A stretch of DNA of 24,324 bases from QNZT01 sp964573205 (GTDB taxonomy: Bacteria; Campylobacterota; Campylobacteria; Campylobacterales; QNZT01). The stretch is from assembly GCA_964573205.1 (NCBI GenBank), contig CAZNIT010000024.1, positions 1 through 24,324 of the forward strand. Reading direction: 5' to 3'. Under the pieces are notes generated by a model. The model worked only from the letters and a program-made list of their open reading frames with translations. It ran no database searches and was not told the DNA's origin. The translations under genes were made by a program, and so were the position numbers. Below are positions 15,160 through 23,163 of the stretch, one piece after another; position 1 is the stretch's first letter, and the number at the start of each line of letters is the position of its first letter.

Positions 15160-18100
15160 ATGAATAAAACTTCTCCTCTATTGAAACTGCTTTTTTTATT
15201 TTTATCTTTTGTCTTTATAGGCGGCTGCTCGAATGTAACCGTAGAAGAGGACTCGACATTTGTAAAAAACGACCGACCTGCCCAAAGCGAACAGAAGACG
15301 CAAGAGAGTACGGACAACTCCGACGAGAGTATGAAATCCGCAAGAGATGTCGTTACGGCGGGAGACGACCAGCAAGTTTTAGAGGGCAAACCGGTAGTTT
15401 TGAGTGCGAGTCGTTTGAGTAAAGAGAAAAATTTCGTAAGTTTCATCTGGAAGGAGAATGGAGAAATACTCTCTCAAAATATGGAGTTCACTCTTGAAAA
15501 TTTAAGCGTAGGCGTGCATGAGATAACTCTTGAAGCGACGGATGAAAACGGCGTCGTATATGTCGATACCGTTACGGTAACGATCAAAAAGAGAGATTCG
15601 AGCAACTCTATACCGGTAGCGAAAACTTTACATTTTAGCATCGATGAAGATACGGTTTTAAACACCTCTTTGCAAGGAAGCGACGATGACGGGGATTTTT
15701 TGAAATATCTTCTCGTCTCTTTGCCGACCCATGGAGTGTTAAGCGGAAGTGCCGCTCATTTGTCGTATAAGCCTGATAAAGATTTTTACGGTGAAGAGAA
15801 GTTCTATTTTAAAGTCAACGACGGAAAGATAGATTCCGATGTCGCGACCGTAACGATTGTCGTAGAAGCACGAAACGACGCCCCTTTGGCTTATGATCTG
15901 AGTTACGAAACAAAAGAGGATCAATCCGTCGATATAAAATTAAAAGGCGACGATATCGACGGCGACGATTTGAGTTTTAGATTGTTAAAAGCTCCCTCGT
16001 TTGGAAGTGTCGCTATAAACGACGATATCGTAACATATACTCCCGAAAATAATTTTAACGGTATCGACACTTTCGAGTATGTCGTATCGGATTTTATTCT
16101 TGAATCCGAAGCGGCTACCGTGAGGATAGATGTAAAGGCGGTAAACGACATTCCCGTCGTCTTTGACAGAGTCTTTTCGACCGATGAAGATCAGCCTATC
16201 GATATTACGCTCGAGGGGATGGATGACGAAGGGCATGAGCTAACTTACGAACTGGTCTCGAAAACTAAACTCGGCAATGCGAAGATCACGGCGAATGTGT
16301 TGCACTATACTCCTTATCCGAATGTAAGCGGTGTGGAGAGGATCGAATATGTCGCAAGTGACTCTATCTCTAAATCTCTTCCCGCTACCGTCACGATCAC
16401 TATAAATGCGAAGAACGACGCGCCGTCGGCAAAAGATATTTTAGTAACCACCGATGAAGATATTCCTAAAAGTTTTTATTTATCGGCGGAAGATGCGGAT
16501 GGGGATGCACTCACATATACTATAGTTAAGGCCGCTAAAAACGGTACGGTAAAGATTGATGCGAACGCTTTGGTAACATACACTCCAAACAGATATTTCA
16601 ACGGAAACGACTCGTTTTCTTATATCGCTTCGGATTTGAAAGAGGATTCGAACATCGCCGAGGTAAATATAGTGGTAAATTCGGTCAACAATCCGCCGCA
16701 GGCTTATTCTCAGACTCTTTCGGTTTATCAAAATAGCCGATTGCACATCGATCTTGAAGCATCGGATATAGAAAACGATTTGTTGAGATTTTATAACACT
16801 TCGCCCTCGCATGGCGTTTTAACCGGTGTATCGCCGAATCTGATCTACACTCCTGATGTGAATTTTACGGGTGAGGATAGCTTTTTTTATTGGGTTAACG
16901 ATACATTCGATAACTCGCAAAAGAAAAAAATTACTATAAATGTACTTCAAACACCAAACACAAAACCTATTGCGGATAACAAAATCGTTGTCATGAACGA
17001 AGATGAAAACAAAACCGTGACATTAAGTGCATACGATGCCGAGCAGACGGAGCTTTTTTTCTCCATAAAACAGGAGCCGTCAAACGGAACCGTAACTCTA
17101 AACGGTAATAAAGTCGTTTATACTCCGTTTGAAAATTTTAACGGAAACGACTCTTTTACATATATAGCCAACGACTCTCTTGCCGATTCCGATGTCGCGA
17201 CCGTGAGTATCACGGTAAATGCCGTAAACGATATGCCGGTTGCAAACGCCCAAATACTCTCGACGAACGAAGATACGAATCTTTCAATAACTCTTTTGGG
17301 TAGTGATATAGACGGAACGATTGTCGGATACGAAATTACGACGAATCCTCAAAACGCCGTGCTAAATTGTGATTTTAACTCATGCATCTATACTCCGTCG
17401 AAAGACTATTTTGGTAATGATTTTTTCGAATATACGGCCAGCGATGGAAATTTGAGTTCTCAACCCGCTAGAGTGAATATAACCGTTGTTTCTCAAAACG
17501 ATTTGCCTGTCGCATACGATAAAGACATCGAGCTTAACGAAGATGAAAATATTACGTTTTTGCTTGAAGCTTTCGATGTCGAAAACGATATAAGAAGCTA
17601 CGATATCATAACTTCGCCTTCAAACGGTACTTTGCTTCAAGATATGAATAGCGTGACATATATACCGAACGAAAACTATAACGGAAACGATCTTTTTACA
17701 TTTGTAGTAAAAGACTCCCAATCCGAATCTCAAAGCGCCACCGTGAATATATCCGTGATATCCGTAAACGACTCGCCCACAGCCGTCGGCAAGAGTCTCT
17801 CTCTCGATGAAGATAGCTATTTGGATATTAATCTTACCGCTTTTGATGCGGACGATACGAATTTGACATTTAGTCTCTCTAAAGAGCCTTCAAACGGTAA
17901 ACTTGAAGGAGTCGCACCGTATTTGAGATATATTCCGAATAAAGATTTTTTCGGTGAAGATAATTTCACCTTCGTCGCACAAGACTCTCATGGTGATACG
18001 GATGAAGCGAATATGACTATTTTTGTAAATCCTCTAAATGATCCTCCCGTTGCAAACGCCGGAGGAGATGTAACCGTGTTTTTTGGTTCGAATGTACGGT

Positions 18101-20190
18101 TGAGTGCCGAAAATAGCGTTGATATCGATGATGTAAATCTTTTTTACGAGTGGAAAGAGGGTACCGTTTTATTGGGTGAGGGGGTCGTTTTGGATAAAAG
18201 CGATTTTTCGTTAGGTGTTCATGAAGTGACTCTTACCGTAAGTGACGATCACGGAGCGAAAAGTAGCGATACGGTTATCGTTACGGTAAACGAAGAGGGA
18301 TCTCTTGTACCTTATGTGCCTCATGTAGTTACGACCGCAGCGACGGACGCTCAGTGGTTGGAGATGGATGATTTGGATAGCGACGGCGATCTGGATATCG
18401 CGAGTGTTTCAAAAAACGGTGTGGCTTGGTATGAAAATCTCGGCGGTTTTCTCTTTAAAGAGCATAATATCAGCGATATAACTACCGCAAATTTCATAAA
18501 AATTGCGGATTTGGACAATAACGGGTATAAAGAGATCGTTTTTTCTTCGGCTACAAACGGATACGCGCTAAATGTATGTTTGAACGATACAAACAAAACA
18601 TTCGACTGCAATGCGATCTCCACCACCACAAGCGATATATCGTCATTTACTTTAGCCGATATGAACAACGATCAAAATATAGATATTGTAACCGCTTCGT
18701 TTACGAATAATAATATCGACTGGATAAAAAATGTAGGTAACGCTGTTTTCAACGGTCCATATACGATAGACGATCAAAATATCGTAAATCCCGTATTCGT
18801 AGATGTGAGTGATTTTAACAATGACGGTAATATCGATATAGTAGCCGCATCGGGAACGAACAACGATATATATTGGTATGAAAATATCGATAAAGCGTCA
18901 TCTTTTACCGCTCGTTTTCAAGATAACTCGATACAGTCGATAGGCAGCGTAACTGCGGCCGATATAAATGGTGACGGTTATGACGATATAATCTCCGTTT
19001 CAAAAGAGGACGGTGCGGTTTACTGGCATCCTAGCCTCGGTGGAGATACCCCGTCGGTTACATTTTCTATGCCTCTAAATATCGTCTCCTCTTTAACGGG
19101 CGTCATATATGCCGGCGGTGTCGATATGGACGGTGACGGCGATCTTGATATTCTTACCAACTCTTCAAAAAGCGGAGGTGAAATCGCTTGGTACGACAAT
19201 AACGGTACGCGAGAGGGATTCGCTTCGCGACTCGTTGTCTCAGGTGTAAACAATGTCTCAAGAGTATATGGTGCGGATATGGATAACGATACGAATATGG
19301 ATGTCGTTTCGGCGGATTTGAGTGGAAATATAGTTATATATGAAAATAACGCTTCTATTTTACCGTTGCCAAAAACCGGAGATAAGACGGCGCTATCTGC
19401 CGATGACGACGGTACGCTTCAAATGGGTGTCGATTATATTTATCGTCGAGACGATTTGAATGAGATCGTTTTGGATACGACAAGCGGTCTTGTTTGGCAA
19501 GATGATGTGAATGTCACAAATTCGATCAACTGGAACGAGGCCAATGAATATTGTGCCGCTTTGGATATGGGAGGCTATAGCGATTGGAGACTTCCGAATA
19601 TTCATGAACTATATTTTTTACTTGACAGATCCAAAACTTCTTCTACTATAAAAGATGGGTTTGTAAATGTCGTAAATAGCGGTTATTGGAGTAGTACGAA
19701 AGTTCAATCGACATTTTTTACCGATTATGAATATTATGCGCTGTGGGTGGGTTTTTATGACAACAGAAGCGACAAAGATATCCTGTTTAGTTCGAAATAT
19801 GTAAGATGCGTAAGAGGAGATGAATTTGTAGTACATCTTGATAGAGACGCTGCCAAAGAGATAGTAACCGATGCAGAACATAAACTTCAGTGGCAGGATA
19901 ATGCCGATGTCGAATCAAACTCCGTTCACTGGATCGGCGCTATATCTTATTGTAAAAATCTAAACTTGGATGGGGGCGGTTGGAGAGTACCAAATGTAAA
20001 CGAACTCTACTCTCTAACATCCGGTGCGGGCTGGAACAATGCCTTTAGTTACGGTGCGTCGTCTCTTTATTGGTCTTCTACCGGAAACGGTGAAATTACT
20101 ACCGTCGATTTTGAGCAGGGACACGACAATAACAGACCTCAAGACGATACGATATATGTAAGATGTGTAAGGAGTTTGGGGCAGAGGTAG
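15160..20190 (+). CDS. Giant multidomain surface lipoprotein (PKD, cadherin/Ig-like repeats, FG-GAP propeller, DUF1566)
   Basis: The 1676-residue product starts with a lipoprotein signal (lipobox F-I-G-G-C, C23) and a charged, Ser/Glu-rich linker to about 62. Domains in order: PKD (about 65-143); nine cadherin/Ig-like repeats of about 90 residues (149-959), each opening N-D-x-P and containing T-P-x-x-x-F-x-G-x-D; a second PKD (960-1047); seven calcium-loop FG-GAP/VCBS blades (1071-1400); and two DUF1566 (Lcl C-terminal) domains (about 1440-1549 and 1555-1676), each with G-L-x-W-Q-D or L-Q-W-Q-D, W-R-x-P-N and Y-V-R-C-V-R. Such stalk-plus-head layouts are typical of calcium-stiffened adhesins or surface ligand-binding proteins. 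The lipid anchor implies outer-membrane display or periplasmic tethering. No protease, secretion tail or RTX repeats are visible. The ligand is unknown. Confidence 0.9.
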   Translation: MNKTSPLLKLLFLFLSFVFIGGCSNVTVEEDSTFVKNDRPAQSEQKTQESTDNSDESMKSARDVVTAGDDQQVLEGKPVVLSASRLSKEKNFVSFIWKENGEILSQNMEFTLENLSVGVHEITLEATDENGVVYVDTVTVTIKKRDSSNSIPVAKTLHFSIDEDTVLNTSLQGSDDDGDFLKYLLVSLPTHGVLSGSAAHLSYKPDKDFYGEEKFYFKVNDGKIDSDVATVTIVVEARNDAPLAYDLSYETKEDQSVDIKLKGDDIDGDDLSFRLLKAPSFGSVAINDDIVTYTPENNFNGIDTFEYVVSDFILESEAATVRIDVKAVNDIPVVFDRVFSTDEDQPIDITLEGMDDEGHELTYELVSKTKLGNAKITANVLHYTPYPNVSGVERIEYVASDSISKSLPATVTITINAKNDAPSAKDILVTTDEDIPKSFYLSAEDADGDALTYTIVKAAKNGTVKIDANALVTYTPNRYFNGNDSFSYIASDLKEDSNIAEVNIVVNSVNNPPQAYSQTLSVYQNSRLHIDLEASDIENDLLRFYNTSPSHGVLTGVSPNLIYTPDVNFTGEDSFFYWVNDTFDNSQKKKITINVLQTPNTKPIADNKIVVMNEDENKTVTLSAYDAEQTELFFSIKQEPSNGTVTLNGNKVVYTPFENFNGNDSFTYIANDSLADSDVATVSITVNAVNDMPVANAQILSTNEDTNLSITLLGSDIDGTIVGYEITTNPQNAVLNCDFNSCIYTPSKDYFGNDFFEYTASDGNLSSQPARVNITVVSQNDLPVAYDKDIELNEDENITFLLEAFDVENDIRSYDIITSPSNGTLLQDMNSVTYIPNENYNGNDLFTFVVKDSQSESQSATVNISVISVNDSPTAVGKSLSLDEDSYLDINLTAFDADDTNLTFSLSKEPSNGKLEGVAPYLRYIPNKDFFGEDNFTFVAQDSHGDTDEANMTIFVNPLNDPPVANAGGDVTVFFGSNVRLSAENSVDIDDVNLFYEWKEGTVLLGEGVVLDKSDFSLGVHEVTLTVSDDHGAKSSDTVIVTVNEEGSLVPYVPHVVTTAATDAQWLEMDDLDSDGDLDIASVSKNGVAWYENLGGFLFKEHNISDITTANFIKIADLDNNGYKEIVFSSATNGYALNVCLNDTNKTFDCNAISTTTSDISSFTLADMNNDQNIDIVTASFTNNNIDWIKNVGNAVFNGPYTIDDQNIVNPVFVDVSDFNNDGNIDIVAASGTNNDIYWYENIDKASSFTARFQDNSIQSIGSVTAADINGDGYDDIISVSKEDGAVYWHPSLGGDTPSVTFSMPLNIVSSLTGVIYAGGVDMDGDGDLDILTNSSKSGGEIAWYDNNGTREGFASRLVVSGVNNVSRVYGADMDNDTNMDVVSADLSGNIVIYENNASILPLPKTGDKTALSADDDGTLQMGVDYIYRRDDLNEIVLDTTSGLVWQDDVNVTNSINWNEANEYCAALDMGGYSDWRLPNIHELYFLLDRSKTSSTIKDGFVNVVNSGYWSSTKVQSTFFTDYEYYALWVGFYDNRSDKDILFSSKYVRCVRGDEFVVHLDRDAAKEIVTDAEHKLQWQDNADVESNSVHWIGAISYCKNLNLDGGGWRVPNVNELYSLTSGAGWNNAFSYGASSLYWSSTGNGEITTVDFEQGHDNNRPQDDTIYVRCVRSLGQR
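15604..18036 (+). repeat. Nine tandem cadherin/Ig-like repeats, about 270 bp each
   Basis: Protein repeats begin at N149, then about every 90 residues, each starting N-D/N/T-x-P-x-A and ending in a T-V-x-I-x-V strand. Shared marks are E-D after about 15 residues, D-x-D/E-G-D, N-G-T-V or H-G-V-L, Y-T-P and F-x-G-x-D-x-F-x-Y. The copies are strongly diverged in both protein and DNA, so this is an old array and not a recent tandem expansion. Confidence 0.9.
18370..19311 (+). repeat. Seven calcium-loop (FG-GAP/VCBS) blades
   Basis: DxDxDGxxD-type loops begin at residues 1071, 1117, 1167, 1218, 1268, 1322 and 1373, for example DLDSDGDLDI, DINGDGYDDI and DMDGDGDLDI. The regular spacing of about 50 residues and the count of seven fit one closed seven-bladed beta-propeller, as in integrin alpha heads and FG-GAP proteins. 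Four of the blades carry a W-Y-E-N or W-Y-D-N type strand nearby. Confidence 0.85.
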
Positions 20191-20222
20191 GATGGATTTC
20201 CCGCCTCAAGTCGTTTTTCAGG

Positions 20223-20630
20223 TTAGCGGCGGTTGCTGAAATCATAACTTACCGTTGTACCGCAGGGACGGTAGTAGTCGTAACTAGGAGCCGGTTCGTA
20301 GCCGTCACAATAGACTATTTTCAGATCCCAGTAAGTATTGCAAGATGAGGTACTAAGCTCAACATAATACCCGGGCGGGATTCTGTTTTCCAAAACATTC
20401 AAACCCCAAGATCCCGAACTGTTCGGAGTGCTGAATATCTGACAGATATCACTGGTAGAGATATCCATGTTTTTAATTTTGAGTGTGGATAGACCGCTGT
20501 CGGTACTACCGCCGTTTCCATCGGTGCAAATGCCGTTGCTACAGCCACTATTTGTACTATCTGTATCTCCGCATCCGTTCATTAAGGCGATGATAGCTAG
20601 AGTGAGGATAGTTTTTGCATATGTTTTCAT
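20223..20630 (-). CDS. Small cysteine-rich lipoprotein
   Basis: The 135-residue product has a lipoprotein signal (A-L-M-N-G-C, C20) and a ribosome binding site GGAGC before the ATG. After a low-complexity Ser/Gly/Asp linker with two cysteines comes a compact domain of about 85 residues. It contains the pattern S-W-G-x-N-V-L, I-P-P-G-Y-Y-V and C-N-x-Y-W-D-L-K-I-V-Y-C-D-G, and the remaining cysteines probably pair in the periplasm. The W-G ... L ... I-x-P-G ... C ... D-L ... D-G arrangement occurs in small secreted proteins of no known function. The gene converges on the giant lipoprotein with 32 bases between stops and no clear terminator. Both encode envelope lipoproteins, but opposite orientation gives no support for co-regulation. 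Confidence 0.7.
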   Translation of the reverse strand: MKTYAKTILTLAIIALMNGCGDTDSTNSGCSNGICTDGNGGSTDSGLSTLKIKNMDISTSDICQIFSTPNSSGSWGLNVLENRIPPGYYVELSTSSCNTYWDLKIVYCDGYEPAPSYDYYRPCGTTVSYDFSNRR

Positions 20631-20930
20631 AATTTTGCTCCTCTATGAATATAAATAACAAAAGCAGCTTTTTTGTTTTTGCAAATAAAAAAGTTTACTT
20701 TGTAAATAATTATACACCCTTTTGAAGCTAAAAAATGCAATAAATATGCAATATCAACGATTTTAACTTTAATTATCTTTTCTATTTGGAAATCGGATTG
20801 ATCGTAGTGGCGGAAATTTTACTCTACCTCATGACCAATATATCCATCTACAATAATACAAGTATATTTACTAAGAAGGAGGAGAAAAATGCAGCGGCGA
20901 CAAAGATCGCCAAACAGGATTAAGTGTTGG
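20631..20930. other. Gene-poor junction between the two composition regions
   Basis: These 300 bases separate the lipoprotein gene from the AT-rich minus-strand block. The left half is A/T-rich and holds the upstream region of the lipoprotein gene, with TATATT on the minus strand as a possible -10. The right half holds an orphan 3' reading-frame remnant (20786-20923, listed separately). No tRNA, integrase or clear direct repeat marks the junction. Confidence 0.6.
20786..20923 (+). pseudogene. Possible 3' remnant of a small membrane-protein gene
   Basis: An open frame ending in TAA at 20921-20923 encodes a hydrophobic stretch (L-E-I-G-L-I-V-V-A-E-I-L-L-Y-L-M) followed by a charged tail (K-K-E-E-K-N-A-A-A-T-K-I-A-K-Q-D). 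That is the shape of a membrane helix with a cytoplasmic end. It has no ribosome binding site or good start (TTG at 20786, ATG at 20831), and the frame closes upstream at 20741. Its GCG/GCC-rich end resembles the left part of the window more than the DNA to its right. I read it as the cut end of a gene at the junction, with low certainty. Confidence 0.3.
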
Positions 20931-21914
20931 CTAGTACAAATTAACTTCTTGAATATTCCAATCTTTTTTAAAGTTATTTGTAAAATCTTGATTTATTACA
21001 AAATTTTTACCATTAGGGGTTACCGCTACTGTTGTACTTGCATCTATATCTTTTGATTTTATAACTTTTGCAGTTTTAAAATCATCACTACTTCTTAGAG
21101 TTATGAGTCTATTTCCTCCCGGTGTTTTTTGGTTGTTTGTTACGCCCACTACATCTGCATTTGGTTTTATCACCATACCATCAAAACCACTATATTGTAC
21201 ATCATCAATCTTTACAAGTTTTGCATTGTTTGGATTGCTTACAGGTATTTTTACCAATCCAAAGTTGTCATAGAGACCTTTGTCATTTACGGTTAAAATC
21301 GATACCAATAGATAATCATCTTTAAAATCTATACCATTTGGACCACTTTTGATACTTGTATTGTTTTCCCAAAATATAGAAGCTTTACCATCTATTGTTA
21401 CTTTGTATATGAGTTGTGCATACCAATCCGTTACATAGACATTACCATTGTCGTCAACTGCGATATCATTTGCAAAATATGCGGATGCTTTAGGAGCTAG
21501 ATGTGATAGATTGATCTCTTTTTGTAAAGCACCAGTTTTTAAATCATATATTCTTAAAAATGATGCACCTTTTGTTTTAGGGTCATTATCCATAAGCTCA
21601 GTTCCATTAAATCCAGCAACAAGCAGTCTATTGTTTTTATAGTCTATCTGTAATCCAGCAGTAGAAAGTGGAAACTTTTCACCATGTGTAAAAGCTTTAT
21701 ATGTTCCATCAGATTTTATTTTTATAATCGGCTTTGCATTTAGCGATGATAGTAAAAATGTATTATCATTTTTATCATACTCTATACCTTCCGGATTTTG
21801 AGCTAAATTTTTTACTAAAATTTTACTGGGTAACTTTATGTTGCTGTTTGCTGCAAAGCAACCTGTACTTATTGTTATAGCCACTGTTATAGATAATATT
21901 ATTTTTGTTTTCAT
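20931..21914 (-). CDS. SMP-30/gluconolactonase-like beta-propeller, exported
   Basis: The 327-residue protein has a Sec signal (MKTKIILSITVAITISTGCFA). The cysteine is not in a standard lipobox, so cleavage after F-A is as likely as lipidation. The rest is a beta-propeller with repeated strands of the type G-I-x-Y-D-x-x-N-x-x-F-L-L-S, D-I-A-V-D-D-N-G-N-V-Y-V-T-D (about 150-163) and P-N-G-I-D-F-K-D-D-Y-L-L-V-S (about 194-207). These match the SMP-30/gluconolactonase/NHL group. The E43 in P-E-G-I, the N in A-N-D-I and the N in P-N-G are in the places used for metal in SMP-30. Lactonase activity or sugar binding in the periplasm is inferred from the fold only. It is the last gene of a minus-strand cluster and is AT-rich like its neighbours. 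Confidence 0.8.
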   Translation of the reverse strand: MKTKIILSITVAITISTGCFAANSNIKLPSKILVKNLAQNPEGIEYDKNDNTFLLSSLNAKPIIKIKSDGTYKAFTHGEKFPLSTAGLQIDYKNNRLLVAGFNGTELMDNDPKTKGASFLRIYDLKTGALQKEINLSHLAPKASAYFANDIAVDDNGNVYVTDWYAQLIYKVTIDGKASIFWENNTSIKSGPNGIDFKDDYLLVSILTVNDKGLYDNFGLVKIPVSNPNNAKLVKIDDVQYSGFDGMVIKPNADVVGVTNNQKTPGGNRLITLRSSDDFKTAKVIKSKDIDASTTVAVTPNGKNFVINQDFTNNFKKDWNIQEVNLY

Positions 21915-21940
21915 CGTTTCCCTTTTTTATTTATTTGTTA

Positions 21941-22330
21941 TTATATATCCGTTGGTAGTATTCCATTTTCAACCAAAGTATATGTTGTTCTCCATTTCTT
22001 TGTTGTAGTATCAAAAAACATGATTTTTCCATCAACTTCATATGCAAATCCTGTCCAATCCTCCCAATAACCGTCCCACTCTATACTCATACTTGCATCA
22101 CTATTAACTTGCCATCTTCCTTCATTAAAAGAGCCTACATTATTTTGCCCCTCTATATTTCCATCACTAAATGAATTTACCATATACTTGTACCAACTAT
22201 TATTATAAAGATATATACCTGTTATTGTCGTATCTGAGAGTATATCAAAAAGCTCTTTTCGTGTTAGCATTTTATATGATTTATCTATCATATCTTGTTG
22301 TGTCATTTGATTGTCAGTATGTTTTTCCAT
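21941..22330 (-). CDS. Small protein of unknown function, DUF995-like pattern
   Basis: The 129-residue product has no signal peptide or membrane segment. A short helical N-terminus ends in M-L-T-R-K-E-L-F-D-I-L-S-D-T-T-I-T-G. It is followed by a beta-domain with spaced aromatic/Gly motifs (Y-M-V-N-S-F-S-D-G-N-I-E-G, G-S-F-N-E-G-R-W-Q-V, S-I-E-W-D-G-Y-W). The order L-F-x-x-L-S-x-x-T, then D-G-x-x-x-G, then G-x-W-x-V and a final W is that of small DUF995-type domains, usually periplasmic. Here no export signal is seen. It lies 32 bases after the YjbR-like gene and 26 bases before the SMP-30-like gene, so it is probably in the same transcript. Function unknown. Confidence 0.65.
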   Translation of the reverse strand: MEKHTDNQMTQQDMIDKSYKMLTRKELFDILSDTTITGIYLYNNSWYKYMVNSFSDGNIEGQNNVGSFNEGRWQVNSDASMSIEWDGYWEDWTGFAYEVDGKIMFFDTTTKKWRTTYTLVENGILPTDI

Positions 22331-22362
22331 TCAGACCCTTTCTTTGTGTAACTATCTTATTA

Positions 22363-22731
22363 TCAATTATTTTTTAATGAAAGTTTTTCTTTTTTTGTTA
22401 GCTTATCAACAACTAAATTGTAAGACTCGTCTATCATTTCAGTCAAAATTTTCTCTTTCATAGTTCCATCTAGGATGATTGTATTCCAATGCTTTTTATT
22501 CATATAGTAACCCTCTATCACACATGAGTATATTTCACGATATGCGATAGCATCTTGGGGTAATGATTTTAATGTAATTCTTAACGGCTTTTCTTTCCAT
22601 GCAATCAAAGCAAACATTTTATTCATCACTTTAAATACCATAGCTTCATCTCCAAATGGAAACTCTTTTGTTACACCACTTTTTGAAGAGAGTATATTTT
22701 CTAATTGTTCCAAATTCATATTGTTTCTCAT
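22363..22731 (-). CDS. MmcQ/YjbR-family protein
   Basis: The 122-residue product matches the MmcQ/YjbR family in length and motifs: E-F-P-F-G-D-E-A-M-V-F-K-V (about 23-35), M-F-A-L-I-A, L-R-I-T-L-K, G-Y-Y-M-N-K-K-H-W-N-T (about 74-84), D-G-T and D-E-S-Y-N-L-V. These small cytosolic proteins have a CyaY-like fold and double-wing DNA-binding surface, but no defined role. The ATG overlaps the TGA of the upstream VOC gene (ATGA at 22728-22731), so the two are translationally coupled. A second in-frame ATG four codons later (MNLEQL) could be the true start. Genes of this family often travel with VOC, acetyltransferase or AraC genes in mobile regions, which fits the setting. Confidence 0.85.
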   Translation of the reverse strand: MRNNMNLEQLENILSSKSGVTKEFPFGDEAMVFKVMNKMFALIAWKEKPLRITLKSLPQDAIAYREIYSCVIEGYYMNKKHWNTIILDGTMKEKILTEMIDESYNLVVDKLTKKEKLSLKNN

Positions 22732-23123
22732 TTAAAATATTGTTTGAACTCTTGTGAGGGTTCTCTTATTGAGTAGATATATAAAGTTATACCGTTTGGG
22801 TCTGAAATCGCAAATCCTCTATCTCCCCAAGGGTGATTGTCCAATGGCATTATCGCTTGATTTTTGAGTTTTATCAATTTTTCATACTCTAAATCAACAT
22901 CATCTACTTCAAAATTATATATCAATCCACTTCCATCACTCGTGAGTTGATCCGGTTGTTGTGGTGACATAAACTGTAATGTTGATTTAGTATCCCCAAA
23001 CTCCATGTTTAAATACCATCCACAATCAAATATTATTTTTGCATTAAAGTTTTTTGTGTAGAACTCTCTACTTTCATCAATTTTGTCTGTAATGATACAA
23101 GATGATAAATTATTTGCCTTCAT
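22728..23123 (-). CDS. VOC (glyoxalase/bleomycin-resistance fold) protein
   Basis: The 131-residue protein (start ATG at 23123, with AAGGGAAT upstream) has two beta-alpha-beta-beta-beta modules typical of vicinal-oxygen-chelate proteins. In order are a first strand with E-S-R-E-F-Y-T-K-N-F, the metal-side Y-N-F-E-V-D-D-V-D near the middle, and the closing module D-N-H-P-W-G-D-R-G-F-A-I-S-D-P-N-G-I-T-L-Y-I-Y. The second half strongly recalls glyoxalase/dioxygenase-superfamily members annotated as bleomycin- or fosfomycin-like resistance proteins, but substrate cannot be inferred. The open frame continues upstream to 23540 by accident into the ruined AraC gene. The AraC stop lesions show these were separate genes. 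Confidence 0.85.
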   Translation of the reverse strand: MKANNLSSCIITDKIDESREFYTKNFNAKIIFDCGWYLNMEFGDTKSTLQFMSPQQPDQLTSDGSGLIYNFEVDDVDLEYEKLIKLKNQAIMPLDNHPWGDRGFAISDPNGITLYIYSIREPSQEFKQYFK

Positions 23124-23163
23124 TTTTATTCCCTTCAAAGTTTTATGAAAGTATATTATATTT

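Noticed and set aside
15604..18036. Recent DNA-level tandem duplication in the giant lipoprotein
   Set aside because: The nine repeats share only protein motifs; their DNA is diverged.
20876..20950. New small gene from ATG 20889 behind a perfect AAGGAGG
   Set aside because: The Shine-Dalgarno-like bases are also the K-K-E-E codons of another frame, and the product is a basic, low-complexity peptide that runs antisense into the SMP-30-like gene.
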